Shown: positions 7,096 to 15,196 of the stretch, in pieces
How the letters are laid out: the number at the start of each line of letters is the position of its first letter
Position numbering within the stretch: the stretch's first letter is position 1
DNA from: CALHRB01 sp964473465
GTDB taxonomy: Bacteria; Bacteroidota; Ignavibacteria; Kapaibacteriales; UBA2268
Length of the DNA stretch: 20,633 nt
Direction of reading: 5' to 3'
Assembly (NCBI GenBank): GCA_964473465.1
Contig: CAYYPE010000023.1
Span: 1-20,633, forward strand
Notes under the pieces: generated by a model
Database searches by the model: none
Told to the model about the DNA's origin: nothing
What the model saw: only the letters and a program-made list of their open reading frames with translations
Position numbers and translations under genes: made by a program

Positions 7096-7401
7096 ATGGT
7101 TAAACATGTGGTTATGTTCAAGCTGCATAACTATGCCGAAGGTTCAAGTAAGAAGGAGAATGCAGCAAAAATCAAAAGTATGTTGGATAAACTTCCCTCA
7201 CAAATTCCAATCATTAAGGGTTACGAAGTAGGGTTGAACATTAATAACAGTTCCAGAGCTTTTGATATTGTTGTTATATCTTTGTTTGATTCTGAAATTG
7301 ATTTAGAAGTATATTTGAATCATCCGGCACACTTAAAAGCAGTTCAGGTAATCGAAAAATACCGAGAAGAATCAATTGTTGTTGATTTTTTAACTACATA
7401 A
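7096..7401 (+). CDS. Dabb-domain protein (stress-responsive alpha-beta barrel)
   Basis: Small protein of 101 residues, the usual size of the Dabb family, whose members dimerise through ferredoxin-like folds. The characteristic opening KHVVMFKL, the central IKGYEVGLNINNSSRAFDIVVISLF block and the VYLNHPAHLKAVQVIEKYRE segment (His-Pro-x-His near residues 76-79) are all present. Some plant and bacterial members are stress-induced or catalyse cyclisation-type reactions, but no role can be assigned here. It has no signal peptide and is cytoplasmic. It is flanked on both sides by terminator-like sequences and is probably monocistronic. Confidence 0.85.
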   Translation: MVKHVVMFKLHNYAEGSSKKENAAKIKSMLDKLPSQIPIIKGYEVGLNINNSSRAFDIVVISLFDSEIDLEVYLNHPAHLKAVQVIEKYREESIVVDFLTT

Positions 7402-7434
7402 AAAACTTAATGATTACAAATAAGAGTTTTTTTA
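7402..7434 (+). terminator. Possible terminator after the Dabb gene
   Basis: AAAACTTA (7402-7409) and TAAG-ag-TTTT (7421-7430) pair with a 2-base bulge and run into a seven-T tract (7427-7433). The stem is weak, but the position directly after the stop codon fits. Confidence 0.4.
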
Positions 7435-7462
7435 TTTAACAAAAAAGATGAAACTCAAAAAA

Positions 7463-7494
7463 ATTGTCTATTAGACAATAATTAATTAATTTCG
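7463..7494 (+). promoter_or_regulatory. atpDC promoter with an overlapping 17-bp palindrome
   Basis: TTG at 7464-7466, a 20-base spacer and TAATTTCG at 7487-7494 (one mismatch to TAnnTTTG) form a Bacteroidota-type promoter about 50 bases before atpD. The -33 TTG lies within a perfect palindrome, ATTGTCTA-T-TAGACAAT (7463-7479). The single-base centre and lack of a T-run argue for an operator bound by a dimeric regulator rather than a terminator. The regulator is unknown. Confidence 0.5.
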
Positions 7495-7542
7495 CATTTT
7501 CAAAGTAAAACATAATTTAAATAATAAAAGGTAATTCAGTAT

Positions 7543-8949
7543 ATGAATGAAGGTCAAATAGTTCAGGTAATCGGTCCCGTTGTTGATGTTGAATTTTCTG
7601 AGAACCAAATTCCATCGGTTCTCAATGCTCTCGAAATTCCAAGAAAATCTCCGGAAACAGGCGAGGAAAGTATCCTTGTTTGCGAAGTTCAACAAAACTT
7701 AGGTGAATCTCGTGTTAGATCTGTTGCTATGGATTCAACAGATGGTTTAGTTCGAGGGATGAAAGTTTATGATACAGGTCAGCCGATTTCTATTCCTGTT
7801 GGTAAAAATGTTCTCGGAAGAATGATGAACCTGATAGGTCAACCCATTGACGGTAAAGGTGAAATAATAACAGATCTTAAATATCCAATTCATCGTCCTT
7901 CCCCTGAATTTGCATCTCTCAGCACTAAAAAAGAAATGTTCGAAACAGGTATAAAAGTTATAGATTTAATTGAACCATTTACAAAAGGTGGTAAAACTGG
8001 TCTTTTTGGTGGTGCTGGTGTGGGCAAAACTGTTATTATTCAGGAACTTATTCACAATATTGCTAAACATCACGGTGGATTTTCTGTTTTTGGTGGTGTG
8101 GGCGAAAGAACAAGAGAAGGTAACGACCTTTATCTTGAAATGAAGGAATCTGGAGTTCTCGACAAAACAACATTAGTCTTCGGGCAAATGAACGAACCAC
8201 CGGGGGCACGCTCCAGAGTGGGACTGACTGCTTTAACAATTGCCGAATATTTCCGGGATGAAGAAAGAAAAGACGTCCTTTTGTTTATTGATAACATTTT
8301 CAGATTCATTCAGGCGGGTTCAGAGGTATCAGCACTTCTTGGAAGAATGCCTTCAGCAGTTGGATATCAGCCAACTTTGGCTACTGAGCTTGGAATCCTG
8401 CAGGAAAGAATTGCTTCGACTGACAAAGGTTCTATAACTTCAGTTCAGGCTGTATATGTTCCTGCTGATGACTTGACAGATCCTGCTCCCGCTAACACAT
8501 TTACCCACCTTGATGCTAAAACTGTTCTATCTCGTCAGATTGCAGAACTCGGTCTTTATCCTGCTGTTGATCCGCTTGACTCAACTTCAAGAATCATGGA
8601 TCCACTTATTATTGGCGATGAACATTATGACACTGCAATGAGAGTTAGAAAAGTTTTACAAACATACAAAGATTTGCAGGATATTATAAATATTCTTGGT
8701 ATGGACGAACTTTCCGACGAAGATAAACTTACCGTTTACAGAGCGAGAAAAATACAAAAATTCTTCTCTCAACCATTCTTTGTTGCCGAGCAGTTCACTG
8801 GTTACGAAGGCAGATACGTTACAATTAATGACACAATAGCTGGTTTCAAAGCTATTCTTGAAGGTCAGTGTGATGATATTCCCGAGCCTTTCTTCAGCTA
8901 TGCTGGAACAATTGATGAAGTCATTGACAGAGCCAAGAAACAAAGCTAA
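7543..8949 (+). CDS. atpD: F1F0 ATP synthase beta subunit
   Basis: Catalytic subunit of the membrane-attached F1 head that makes ATP from ADP and phosphate. It has 468 residues, full length. The Walker A motif GGAGVGKT is at 156-163, the catalytic glutamate in GGVGERTREGNDLY is Glu188, and Walker B is in LLFIDNIFRF. The segments SALLGRMPSAVGYQPTLATELG and DELSDEDKLTVYRARKIQ (the DELSEED-like lever) are intact. An AAAGG ribosome site lies about 11 bases before the ATG. atpC follows after 24 bases, while atpA, atpG, atpH and the F0 genes are absent from the window. This split arrangement is known from green sulfur bacteria and relatives. Confidence 0.98.
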   Translation: MNEGQIVQVIGPVVDVEFSENQIPSVLNALEIPRKSPETGEESILVCEVQQNLGESRVRSVAMDSTDGLVRGMKVYDTGQPISIPVGKNVLGRMMNLIGQPIDGKGEIITDLKYPIHRPSPEFASLSTKKEMFETGIKVIDLIEPFTKGGKTGLFGGAGVGKTVIIQELIHNIAKHHGGFSVFGGVGERTREGNDLYLEMKESGVLDKTTLVFGQMNEPPGARSRVGLTALTIAEYFRDEERKDVLLFIDNIFRFIQAGSEVSALLGRMPSAVGYQPTLATELGILQERIASTDKGSITSVQAVYVPADDLTDPAPANTFTHLDAKTVLSRQIAELGLYPAVDPLDSTSRIMDPLIIGDEHYDTAMRVRKVLQTYKDLQDIINILGMDELSDEDKLTVYRARKIQKFFSQPFFVAEQFTGYEGRYVTINDTIAGFKAILEGQCDDIPEPFFSYAGTIDEVIDRAKKQS

Positions 8950-8973
8950 TAATTTTATTTATGAATTGATATT

Positions 8974-9396
8974 ATGGCTAATGATAAATTATTAAAACTG
9001 GAAATCGTAACACCGCAGAAGGTTTTGTATAGCGGAGATGTTGTTTCTGTTACCGTCCCGGGTTCAAAGAGTCCTTTTCAGGTCTTGTTTAACCACGCAC
9101 CGATAGTATCCTCACTCGATACAGGTCTGGTGAAAATTGTTGACGAGCAAAACAATACAAAATACTACGCTGTTAGTCCCGGATTCACCGAAGTTCATGG
9201 TAATAAAATTTCAATTCTTGTTGATAAGGCTGAGGAACCATCCAGAATTGACAGTGAAGCCACACGCTCTGCTATTGAAAATTTTAAAAATATGATTTCA
9301 TCTGATATTTCTCCTGATGAAAAGCAAAAAGTAAAGCTTGCGATTTTATTCGAAGAAGCCAAATTAAAAGCTGTTGAAAAGTCAAAAGCTGTTTGA
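8974..9396 (+). CDS. atpC: F1F0 ATP synthase epsilon subunit
   Basis: Central-stalk subunit that couples rotation to F0 and can inhibit ATP hydrolysis. It has 140 residues. The N-terminal beta-sandwich has LEIVTPQKVLYSGDVVSVTVPG, the conserved FQVLFNHAPIVSSLDTG and YYAVSPGFTEVHGNKISILVDKAE. The C-terminal helical part (about 90-140) is present and acidic/lysine-rich. It lies 24 bases after atpD and is ended by the GC-rich terminator at 9421-9460, so atpDC is a two-gene unit. Confidence 0.96.
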   Translation: MANDKLLKLEIVTPQKVLYSGDVVSVTVPGSKSPFQVLFNHAPIVSSLDTGLVKIVDEQNNTKYYAVSPGFTEVHGNKISILVDKAEEPSRIDSEATRSAIENFKNMISSDISPDEKQKVKLAILFEEAKLKAVEKSKAV

Positions 9397-9420
9397 TTAT
9401 TAAATATATTTTTTTTACTA

Positions 9421-9460
9421 AAAAGGGGTTGTCCATTTAGTGAGACACCCCTTAATTTTT
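9421..9460 (+). terminator. Rho-independent terminator of atpDC
   Basis: AAGGGG (9423-9428) plus TGTC (9430-9433) pair with GACA (9444-9447) plus CCCCTT (9448-9453), leaving one bulged T and a 10-base loop. A T-rich run follows (9456-9460). It is the most GC-rich hairpin in the window. Confidence 0.88.
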
Positions 9461-9475
9461 AATTAACTGAGTCTT

Positions 9476-10174
9476 ATGACCATTGAAGAATCGGAACACA
9501 AAAAAATTTTCACACTTACATTCGGAAATCTCCTTTTTGATTGTATTATAGCTCTTGACGGCGATTTACCAATGAAAAAAGTAATTCAATCAATGGGTGA
9601 TATTCCAATTCTTGCAGCCGATGGTGCCGCAATATCATTGTTAAAGAAGAATATAAAAGCTGATTATGTCATAGGTGATCTGGATACTTTTCGGGCAAGT
9701 CCGTTAAGATCTTTTTTTGAGGAAGAAAAAATAATATATCTTCCAAGTCAGGAGGAAAACGATTTTGAAAAAACTCTCAATTTTGCCAATTCTATGAATT
9801 ATAAAAATTTATTGATAATTGGTTTTCATGGCGGGGAGCTCGAACACACCCTTAATAACTGTAGCGTCCTCAAGAAATATGCCGGGTCTTTGAATTTATG
9901 TGTCTATGATAAAAAACGATATGGAATCCCGATACATTTTTCTATAGCTTTGAATACCAAAATAAATGAAATTATTTCAATTATACCCCAGCCATCGGTT
10001 AGATTAACAACAAAAAACTTAAAATGGAATTTGAATAACGAAGTCCTTGAACTCGGAATTCGGGAAGGAGCAAGGAATTTAGCTTTATCTGATACTATTG
10101 ACATTGCACTTCACAACGGGGAGTATTTGCTTTTCATTGAAGACAGACTGCCTTATGCTCCAGAATTTATTTAA
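9476..10174 (+). CDS. Thiamine pyrophosphokinase
   Basis: Predicted to transfer pyrophosphate from ATP to thiamine, giving thiamine diphosphate. The 232 residues show the TPK catalytic-domain landmarks in order: ILAADGAAISLL (45-56), DYVIGDLDTF (63-72), EENDFEKTLNFA (93-104), and IIGFHGGELEHTLNN (114-128). The aspartates of DGAA, GDLD and NDFEKT are the metal/ATP ligands in the family. The family's usual GGRxDH is GGELEH here, a modest divergence. The C-terminal part (about 150-232) fits the thiamine-binding beta-sandwich. It begins 15 bases past the atpDC terminator and ends 22 bases from the stop of the convergent pseudogene. No thiamine riboswitch (THI box) is seen upstream. Confidence 0.85.
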   Translation: MTIEESEHKKIFTLTFGNLLFDCIIALDGDLPMKKVIQSMGDIPILAADGAAISLLKKNIKADYVIGDLDTFRASPLRSFFEEEKIIYLPSQEENDFEKTLNFANSMNYKNLLIIGFHGGELEHTLNNCSVLKKYAGSLNLCVYDKKRYGIPIHFSIALNTKINEIISIIPQPSVRLTTKNLKWNLNNEVLELGIREGARNLALSDTIDIALHNGEYLLFIEDRLPYAPEFI

Positions 10175-10196
10175 TGGATTTTTACAACCCATTCAA

Positions 10197-10635
10197 TTAT
10201 TTTGTTATTATAAACTTTTCTACCTTTGATTGCCTTGAATTACTTACCTTGTAAAAATTAACACATGGTGTTAGATTATTAATATCAAAATTTAGTTTAT
10301 ATGATTGCTGAGGTAATACAAAAATATTTTCTTGATATATTTTTTGCCCTAAAGGATTATAAAGCTCTAATTCAAGTAATTCGTTGTAAGTATTATAAAA
10401 TTTGACATTTATTTCATATGCTGAACAGGGTTTGGTATTATATCAAATGAAAGATCAGTAACTTCTGAGTCATCAAAAGCAACATCGTAGATAGTCTTTG
10501 CCAAAGTTCAAAAATCCCAACAAAAGAACTACCTGATAGTAAGAATTGATAATTCCGTTTATTTCAGTTTGATTATATAAAATATTAGTAAACGAAAGCA
10601 AAAAGAATAACAAAAAAATTTAACCTTGTTTTCAT
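10197..10635 (-). pseudogene. Decayed T9SS cargo protein with C-terminal sorting domain
   Basis: Reading leftward from ATG at 10635, the frame encodes a signal peptide-like MKTRLNFFVILFAFVY and stops at once. Neighbouring frames continue sensible protein: FTNILYNQTEINGIINSYYQV, then KTIYDVAFDDSEVTDLSFDI and IPN, then, after a one-base shift near 10430-10436, PCSAYEINVKFYN, ELYNPLGQKIYQEN, LNFDINNLTP and KVEKFIITK, ending at TAA 10199-10197. The joined product resembles a T9SS type A sorting domain (IxPNPxS, ELYNxxGQKIY, LxxGxYFYK, KKFxIxK). The usual Gly-Val-Tyr is CVN here. At least three frame breaks in about 145 codons mark it as a pseudogene, and it has lost nearly all of any catalytic cargo domain. 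It is the only minus-strand gene-like feature in the window. Confidence 0.75.
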
Positions 10636-10704
10636 GTCTTTTTATCAATGATTTTAAATATACACTCGTTTAAATTAAAAAATATATAAAACGAAAAAAA
10701 TATT

Positions 10705-10712
10705 TATTTTTG
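10705..10712 (+). promoter_or_regulatory. Possible -7 box for the acyl/LuxCE operon
   Basis: TATTTTTG is a full match to TAnnTTTG, 11 bases before the methyltransferase ATG at 10724. No TTG is found at the expected distance upstream, and transcription from here would leave an almost leaderless mRNA. Support is weak, but this is the only candidate ahead of a ten-gene run. Confidence 0.3.
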
Positions 10713-10723
10713 AAATTTTAAAA

Positions 10724-11692
10724 ATGAGTATAAAACAAAGTTTAATAAAATTAACTCGAAAGCCAATTAGATTTTTAGGCGATTTAATATCATTAAGCAG
10801 AGAGATTAAAATCTTTGATTACATTTATTCTCTTGTTTTTATGATTATATATCAATTGCCAACATCTCCAACACATTTCTATAGCCCTTTGCCAGACATC
10901 AGAAAGTTAATGAAAAACAAAAAGAGATGGTTAAAAGAATATGATATCTATGGTATTGATTGGAATATTGAAAATCAAAAAAACATTAATAATAAAATAT
11001 CGGTTTATAAAGAAGAATTAAAAAATGGTGATTCTTATGATCAGATTTTAAAAAAAGGCTTTGGAGAAGGCTTCCCTGAAATTGAAGCTTATTATCTTTA
11101 CTGTTTTATCAGACATTTAAAACCAAATAAAATTATCGAAGTAGGTTCTGGAATGTCAACTTACTATACTCTTCAAGCTTGTTTGAAGAATAAAGAAGAA
11201 ATAGGCTTTTTTTCGGAAATTACCTGCGTTGAGCCATATCCTCGGAAGCAATTCTTCCAGTTTGAGAAAGACAATCTAATCAGATTTTATCACTCGGAAG
11301 TTCAGGATGTCCAGCTTGAATTATTCAAACAACTCGAAGATGGTGATGTTCTGTTTATAGATTCCAGTCATGTCCTGAAAATTGACAGCGATGTAAGCTA
11401 TCTTTATTTAAATGTAATTCCAAACTTGAAATCAGGTGTTATAATACATATTCACGATATTTGCTTTCCCTATATGACGCTTATGCCTGATGATAAAAGG
11501 TTCAGGAGTTCTCTTCTCTGGAACGAAACAGCTATACTTACGGCAATTTTAACAGGAAATGACTCTTTTGAAATTTTACAATGTCAGAGCTATCTTCATC
11601 ATAAATACCCTGATATTATTAAGAATACTTTCGATGTTTATGATAATAAAAGACATCATCCATTGTCTATATGGCTTAAAAAGATTAAATAG
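10724..11692 (+). CDS. Class I SAM-dependent methyltransferase-like protein
   Basis: Probable cytoplasmic methyltransferase of 322 residues. The SAM-binding motif I is IIEVGSGMSTYYTL (137-150), the acidic residue after beta 2 is Glu170 in CVEPYP, and the LFIDSSHVLKIDSDVSYLYLNVIP block (210-233) followed by SGVIIHIHDICFPY (237-250) matches the Methyltransf_24 type. The His-x-His-Asp (242-245) could bind metal. An N-terminal extension of about 100 residues has a hydrophobic stretch (about 33-45) that may contact membrane. Such enzymes often decorate glycans, but the acceptor is unknown. It opens the co-directional run: the ACP gene follows with no gap. Confidence 0.8.
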   Translation: MSIKQSLIKLTRKPIRFLGDLISLSREIKIFDYIYSLVFMIIYQLPTSPTHFYSPLPDIRKLMKNKKRWLKEYDIYGIDWNIENQKNINNKISVYKEELKNGDSYDQILKKGFGEGFPEIEAYYLYCFIRHLKPNKIIEVGSGMSTYYTLQACLKNKEEIGFFSEITCVEPYPRKQFFQFEKDNLIRFYHSEVQDVQLELFKQLEDGDVLFIDSSHVLKIDSDVSYLYLNVIPNLKSGVIIHIHDICFPYMTLMPDDKRFRSSLLWNETAILTAILTGNDSFEILQCQSYLHHKYPDIIKNTFDVYDNKRHHPLSIWLKKIK

Positions 11693-11710
11693 ATGCAAGG
11701 AAGTGACCTT

Positions 11711-11950
11711 ATGAATCTTGATAAATTAACAAATTCGTTTGCAAATGTGTTGGGTTTGAGCATTGAGAAAATTAATGATAATCTTTCTTATGGAACTTTG
11801 GGCTGGGATTCGGTAGCCCATATGAAGATTATTGCTGCTATTGAAGATAGTTTTGATATTATGCTCGAAACTGATGACGTTATTGATATGAGTAGTTTCA
11901 AAAAAGCTAAGGAGATTTTATCGAAATATGGAATCACTTTTGAATCTTAA
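11711..11950 (+). CDS. Acyl carrier protein
   Basis: Small phosphopantetheine carrier for thioester-bound acyl groups, about 79 residues from this start. The attachment motif is GWDSVAHM, with the modified serine 34 residues in; strongly acidic helices II and III (AAIEDSFDIMLETDDVIDM) and the final KKAKEILSKYG are typical. An earlier ATG at 11693 touches the methyltransferase stop (TAGATG) and would add six residues. The start at 11711 is preferred because it has an AGGAAG sequence about 12 bases upstream and gives a normal ACP N-terminus. The divergent DSVAHM (primary-metabolism ACPs have DSLDxV) marks a pathway-specific carrier. It overlaps the reductase gene by 23 bases, implying coupled translation. 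Confidence 0.9.
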   Translation: MNLDKLTNSFANVLGLSIEKINDNLSYGTLGWDSVAHMKIIAAIEDSFDIMLETDDVIDMSSFKKAKEILSKYGITFES

Positions 11951-12683
11951 TGGCAAAACTGCTCTTGTTACAGGTGCGGCACGTGGTATTGGCTGGAAGA
12001 CTGCTTTTCTTCTTGCTTCTAATGGTGCAAAAGTTATCATTAATGATATTCAGGAAACTGACGAATTGAATCGGAAAATTCAGGAAGCAAAATCTCAAAA
12101 TCTTGATTTGACAACACTTTTTTATGATGTGTCTGACTATCAGCAGGTTAAAAATGCTTTTTCCAGTATCTTCAAAGAATTCAAAAGACTTGACATTCTT
12201 GTCAATAATGCCGGAATAATGGAAGATAGTATGTTAGCCACTGCTTCGGAATCTCACATTGACAAAACCTTCAGGATAAATACATTTGGTGTAATTTATA
12301 ACACTCAATTCGCATCAAGATTGATGGCACGCAATAATTCAGGCAGTATTATTAATATTTCATCAATAATCGGCACCAAAGGAAATACAGGTGAATCAGT
12401 CTATAGTGCAAGCAAATCCGCTCTGATTGGATTTACTCTTTCGGCTGCAAAAGAGCTTGCTCCCTTGGGAATCAGGGTTAATGCAATAGCTCCGGGTTTT
12501 ATTGATACTGACCTTGTTAGTCATTTCAGCGAAGAAATCAGGCAAAAAACAATTTCTAATATTAAACTTGGAAGAATAGGCACTCCCGAAGATGTTGCCC
12601 GTGCTGTGCTTTTCTTTGCATCTGACCTCTCTTCGTATATCACAGGTCAGATTCTTGGTGTTGATGGTGGTATGATAATCTAA
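11928..12683 (+). CDS. Short-chain dehydrogenase/reductase, FabG-like
   Basis: NAD(P)-dependent oxidoreductase of 251 residues, closest in pattern to 3-oxoacyl-ACP reductase. The cofactor motif TGAARGIG is at 15-22, NNAG at 93-96, Asn118, the catalytic Ser146, and Tyr159-x3-Lys163 (YSASK). The C-terminal PEDVARAVLFFASDLSSYITGQILGVDGGM is characteristic of FabG-type SDRs. Beside an ACP and an acyl ligase it most likely reduces a 3-oxoacyl-ACP to a 3-hydroxyacyl-ACP, or an aldehyde or sugar ketone in the same pathway; sequence alone does not decide. It begins inside the ACP gene and ends 10 bases before the ligase. Confidence 0.9.
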   Translation: MESLLNLNGKTALVTGAARGIGWKTAFLLASNGAKVIINDIQETDELNRKIQEAKSQNLDLTTLFYDVSDYQQVKNAFSSIFKEFKRLDILVNNAGIMEDSMLATASESHIDKTFRINTFGVIYNTQFASRLMARNNSGSIINISSIIGTKGNTGESVYSASKSALIGFTLSAAKELAPLGIRVNAIAPGFIDTDLVSHFSEEIRQKTISNIKLGRIGTPEDVARAVLFFASDLSSYITGQILGVDGGMII

Positions 12684-12693
12684 TATTGATTTT

Positions 12694-14124
12694 ATGTTTT
12701 GGTTGAATTCGGATAATTTCAAAAATCTTAGATTAATCGAAGGGAAGACGAAAGAAACTTTTCTATACAGTGATTTTGAACCCGTGATTAATTCAATACA
12801 GAGCTTACTAAGTTCAGGTTCAAAATCTCTGATAGCTTTGATTTGTGACAATTCTTATCTTTCCGTTCTTTGCTATCTGGCAGCTTTACGCTCGGGCAAT
12901 GCTGTAATATTATTGAATTATTCTACCGATGAAATTCTTCTAAAAAAGCTAATAATGACTTATAAACCTGACTTTATTATTCAGACCAATTCAGCTTTTT
13001 CATTTGAAAATTATAATGAGAAAAAATCCACTATTAATGGAATTTTTTTTCTTAAGTCCCAGATTGATTGTAATTCTGTAATTTTCAACGATACAGCAGT
13101 TTTGCTATCAACATCTGGAACAACTGGAAGTCCGAAACTTGTCAGACTTAGTTATAAGAACATTCAATCAAATGCTGAGTCAATAGCCAAATACCTGAAT
13201 ATAGAGGACAGCGAAATAACTATAACAAGTCTGCCAATGAGTTATTCTTATGGCTTATCCGTAATTAATTCACATATCCTTAAAGGTGCGAAAATAGTTC
13301 TAACCAATGAAACAATAGCCCAAAAAAGTTTCTGGGATTTGTTCAAAGAGTTTTCCTGCACTTCTTTTGCCGGGGTTCCATATAATTATTATATGTTGGA
13401 GAGATTGCGATTCGAGAGAATGTCCTTACCTTCGCTTAGATATATGACACAGGCAGGAGGAAAACTTGCCCCTGAAAAAATTGAATATTTTTATAATATT
13501 TCCAGAGCTAAAAATTTTAGGTTTTATGTTATGTATGGACAAACCGAGGCAACTGCAAGGATATCTTATGTTCCTTACGAGAAATTAGGCGACAAGATTG
13601 GTTCGGCAGGAATTCCAATCCCCGGTGGTAGAATTGAAATAATGGATGATGATAAATTGCTTCCGTCCGGAGAAAATGGCGAAGTTGTCTATTCTGGTCA
13701 AAATGTTATGCTTGGATATGCAGAGACCAGAGAAGAACTTTCAAAAGGAGATGAACTTAAAGGTATTTTAAGAACAGGCGATATTGGTTATCTTGATAGT
13801 GATGGTTATCTGTTCATAACCGGCAGGCTAAAGCGATTTATCAAAGTTCTCGGGCAGAGAATCAATCTGGATGAAGTCGAAAAATTTCTTGAAACAAATC
13901 TGGCTGTGCAAGTTGCAATTCCAGTTTCCGATGATGAAATTCATATATTGTTAGAATCAGTTAATGATAAAATTCAAAAAGATGCAAGTGAATTAGTCTC
14001 AAAAACTTATGGCTTTCATCATTCACTGATTAAAACAAAATGTATCCAGCAAATACCCGTCAATTCATCCGGGAAGAAGGATTACCCAACAATAAAAAAA
14101 ATATTTACTGATGAACATAATTGA
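12694..14124 (+). CDS. AMP-forming acyl-CoA/acyl-ACP synthetase (ANL superfamily)
   Basis: Activates a carboxylic acid as acyl-AMP and passes it to a thiol, here probably the adjacent ACP. It has 476 residues, short of typical 500-600 residue fatty acyl-CoA ligases. Core motifs are LLSTSGTTGSPKLV (137-150), the aromatic YGQTEATARIS (281-291), RTGDIGYLDSDGYLFITGRLKRFIKVLGQRI (360-390) and the C-terminal catalytic lysine in NSSGKKDYPT (461 or 462). PMSYSYGLSVIN (181-192) and YMTQAGGKLAP (250-260) fit the same fold. The acid used cannot be read from sequence. Its last 14 bases overlap the LuxE-like gene, which carries a second acyl-activating domain. Confidence 0.92.
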   Translation: MFWLNSDNFKNLRLIEGKTKETFLYSDFEPVINSIQSLLSSGSKSLIALICDNSYLSVLCYLAALRSGNAVILLNYSTDEILLKKLIMTYKPDFIIQTNSAFSFENYNEKKSTINGIFFLKSQIDCNSVIFNDTAVLLSTSGTTGSPKLVRLSYKNIQSNAESIAKYLNIEDSEITITSLPMSYSYGLSVINSHILKGAKIVLTNETIAQKSFWDLFKEFSCTSFAGVPYNYYMLERLRFERMSLPSLRYMTQAGGKLAPEKIEYFYNISRAKNFRFYVMYGQTEATARISYVPYEKLGDKIGSAGIPIPGGRIEIMDDDKLLPSGENGEVVYSGQNVMLGYAETREELSKGDELKGILRTGDIGYLDSDGYLFITGRLKRFIKVLGQRINLDEVEKFLETNLAVQVAIPVSDDEIHILLESVNDKIQKDASELVSKTYGFHHSLIKTKCIQQIPVNSSGKKDYPTIKKIFTDEHN

Positions 14125-15193
14125 AAAACTTTTCGAATTGCCGCAATATTCACTAACTTTTAAAGAGAAATCAGAATTTCTTCTTAAAGAGCTGAATAAT
14201 TTAACTATTTATCATAACGATAAGTGTAAGCCATATAAAAATATAATAGATACGATTTATAAGAATAATATTGGGCAATTTAAGGATATTACTGAGATTC
14301 CTTATTTTCCCGTAAGGCTTTTCAAAAGTTTAGAACTTAAAAGCATTGATAATGATGCAATACTCAAAACATTGACATCAAGCGGAACAACATCAATGCA
14401 GGTTTCAAGAATTTTTATTGACAGGGAAACTTCTTTACTGCAAACAAAGGCTCTTGCATCAATAATAACGAGTTATATTGGAAGCAAAAGATTGCCAATG
14501 ATTATAATTGATTCGGAATCTTCGCTCGGGAATGCTTCGGGTATGTCAGCCAGAGGAGCGGGTCTGGTTGGATTATCGAATTTCGGAAGAAATCATTTCT
14601 ATGCCCTTGATTCTTCTATGAATTTGAAAACATCGGAATTGATTGAGTATCTTGATAAATATTCCAATGAGAAAATCCTTATTTTCGGTTTCACTTTTAT
14701 GGTCTGGCAATACTTTTATCAAGAGCTTAAGAAAAATAACATTAAATTGAATCTGGATGGTTATTTAATCCATAGCGGCGGCTGGAAAAAGCTGACAGAA
14801 ATAGCTGTCAGTAACCAAATATTCAAACAAAATATAAAAGAGCAGACGGGTATTTCCAAAATTTTTAATTTCTATGGCATGGTTGAGCAGGTTGGAAGTA
14901 TATATATGGAATGTGAAGAGGGTTATTTCCATTCACCAAATTTTTCCGAAATAATATTAAGAAATTTCGATTTCAATCCATTGAATTCTATTGGCGAAGA
15001 AGGAATCATTCAAACGCTTAGTGTTTTACCAAAAAGTTATCCCGGGCATTCAATTCTGACGGAGGATTTAGGAATAATCCACGGAATTGATAATTGTAAA
15101 TGTGGCAGGAAAGGTATCTATTTTACAATTTCCGGCAGGATACCAAAAGCTGAATTGCGAGGCTGTAGTGATGTTTATGCATTAGCAGGTTGA
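14111..15193 (+). CDS. LuxE-like acyl-protein synthetase
   Basis: Resembles LuxE, the luminescence-pathway enzyme that forms an acyl-AMP and then an acyl-thioester on its own cysteine for delivery to LuxC reductase. It has 360 residues, near LuxE size. Landmarks are IPYFPVRLFKSLEL, the nucleotide-binding TSSGTTS (89-95), the IHSGGWKKL segment, FNFYGMVEQVGSIYMECEEG and a C-terminal end with KAELRGCSDVY (Cys352). That cysteine matches the position of the acyl-accepting cysteine near the LuxE C-terminus. A CKC pair at about 334-336 is also notable. It overlaps the ligase gene by 14 bases and is followed three bases later by luxC-like, so the two are almost certainly partners. No luxAB or luxD is present, so the product is not light. 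Confidence 0.88.
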   Translation: MNIIEKLFELPQYSLTFKEKSEFLLKELNNLTIYHNDKCKPYKNIIDTIYKNNIGQFKDITEIPYFPVRLFKSLELKSIDNDAILKTLTSSGTTSMQVSRIFIDRETSLLQTKALASIITSYIGSKRLPMIIIDSESSLGNASGMSARGAGLVGLSNFGRNHFYALDSSMNLKTSELIEYLDKYSNEKILIFGFTFMVWQYFYQELKKNNIKLNLDGYLIHSGGWKKLTEIAVSNQIFKQNIKEQTGISKIFNFYGMVEQVGSIYMECEEGYFHSPNFSEIILRNFDFNPLNSIGEEGIIQTLSVLPKSYPGHSILTEDLGIIHGIDNCKCGRKGIYFTISGRIPKAELRGCSDVYALAG

Positions 15194-15196
15194 TTT

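Noticed and set aside
7463..7479. Palindrome as a transcription terminator
   Set aside because: The centre is one base and no T-run follows. It fits a protein-binding site better.
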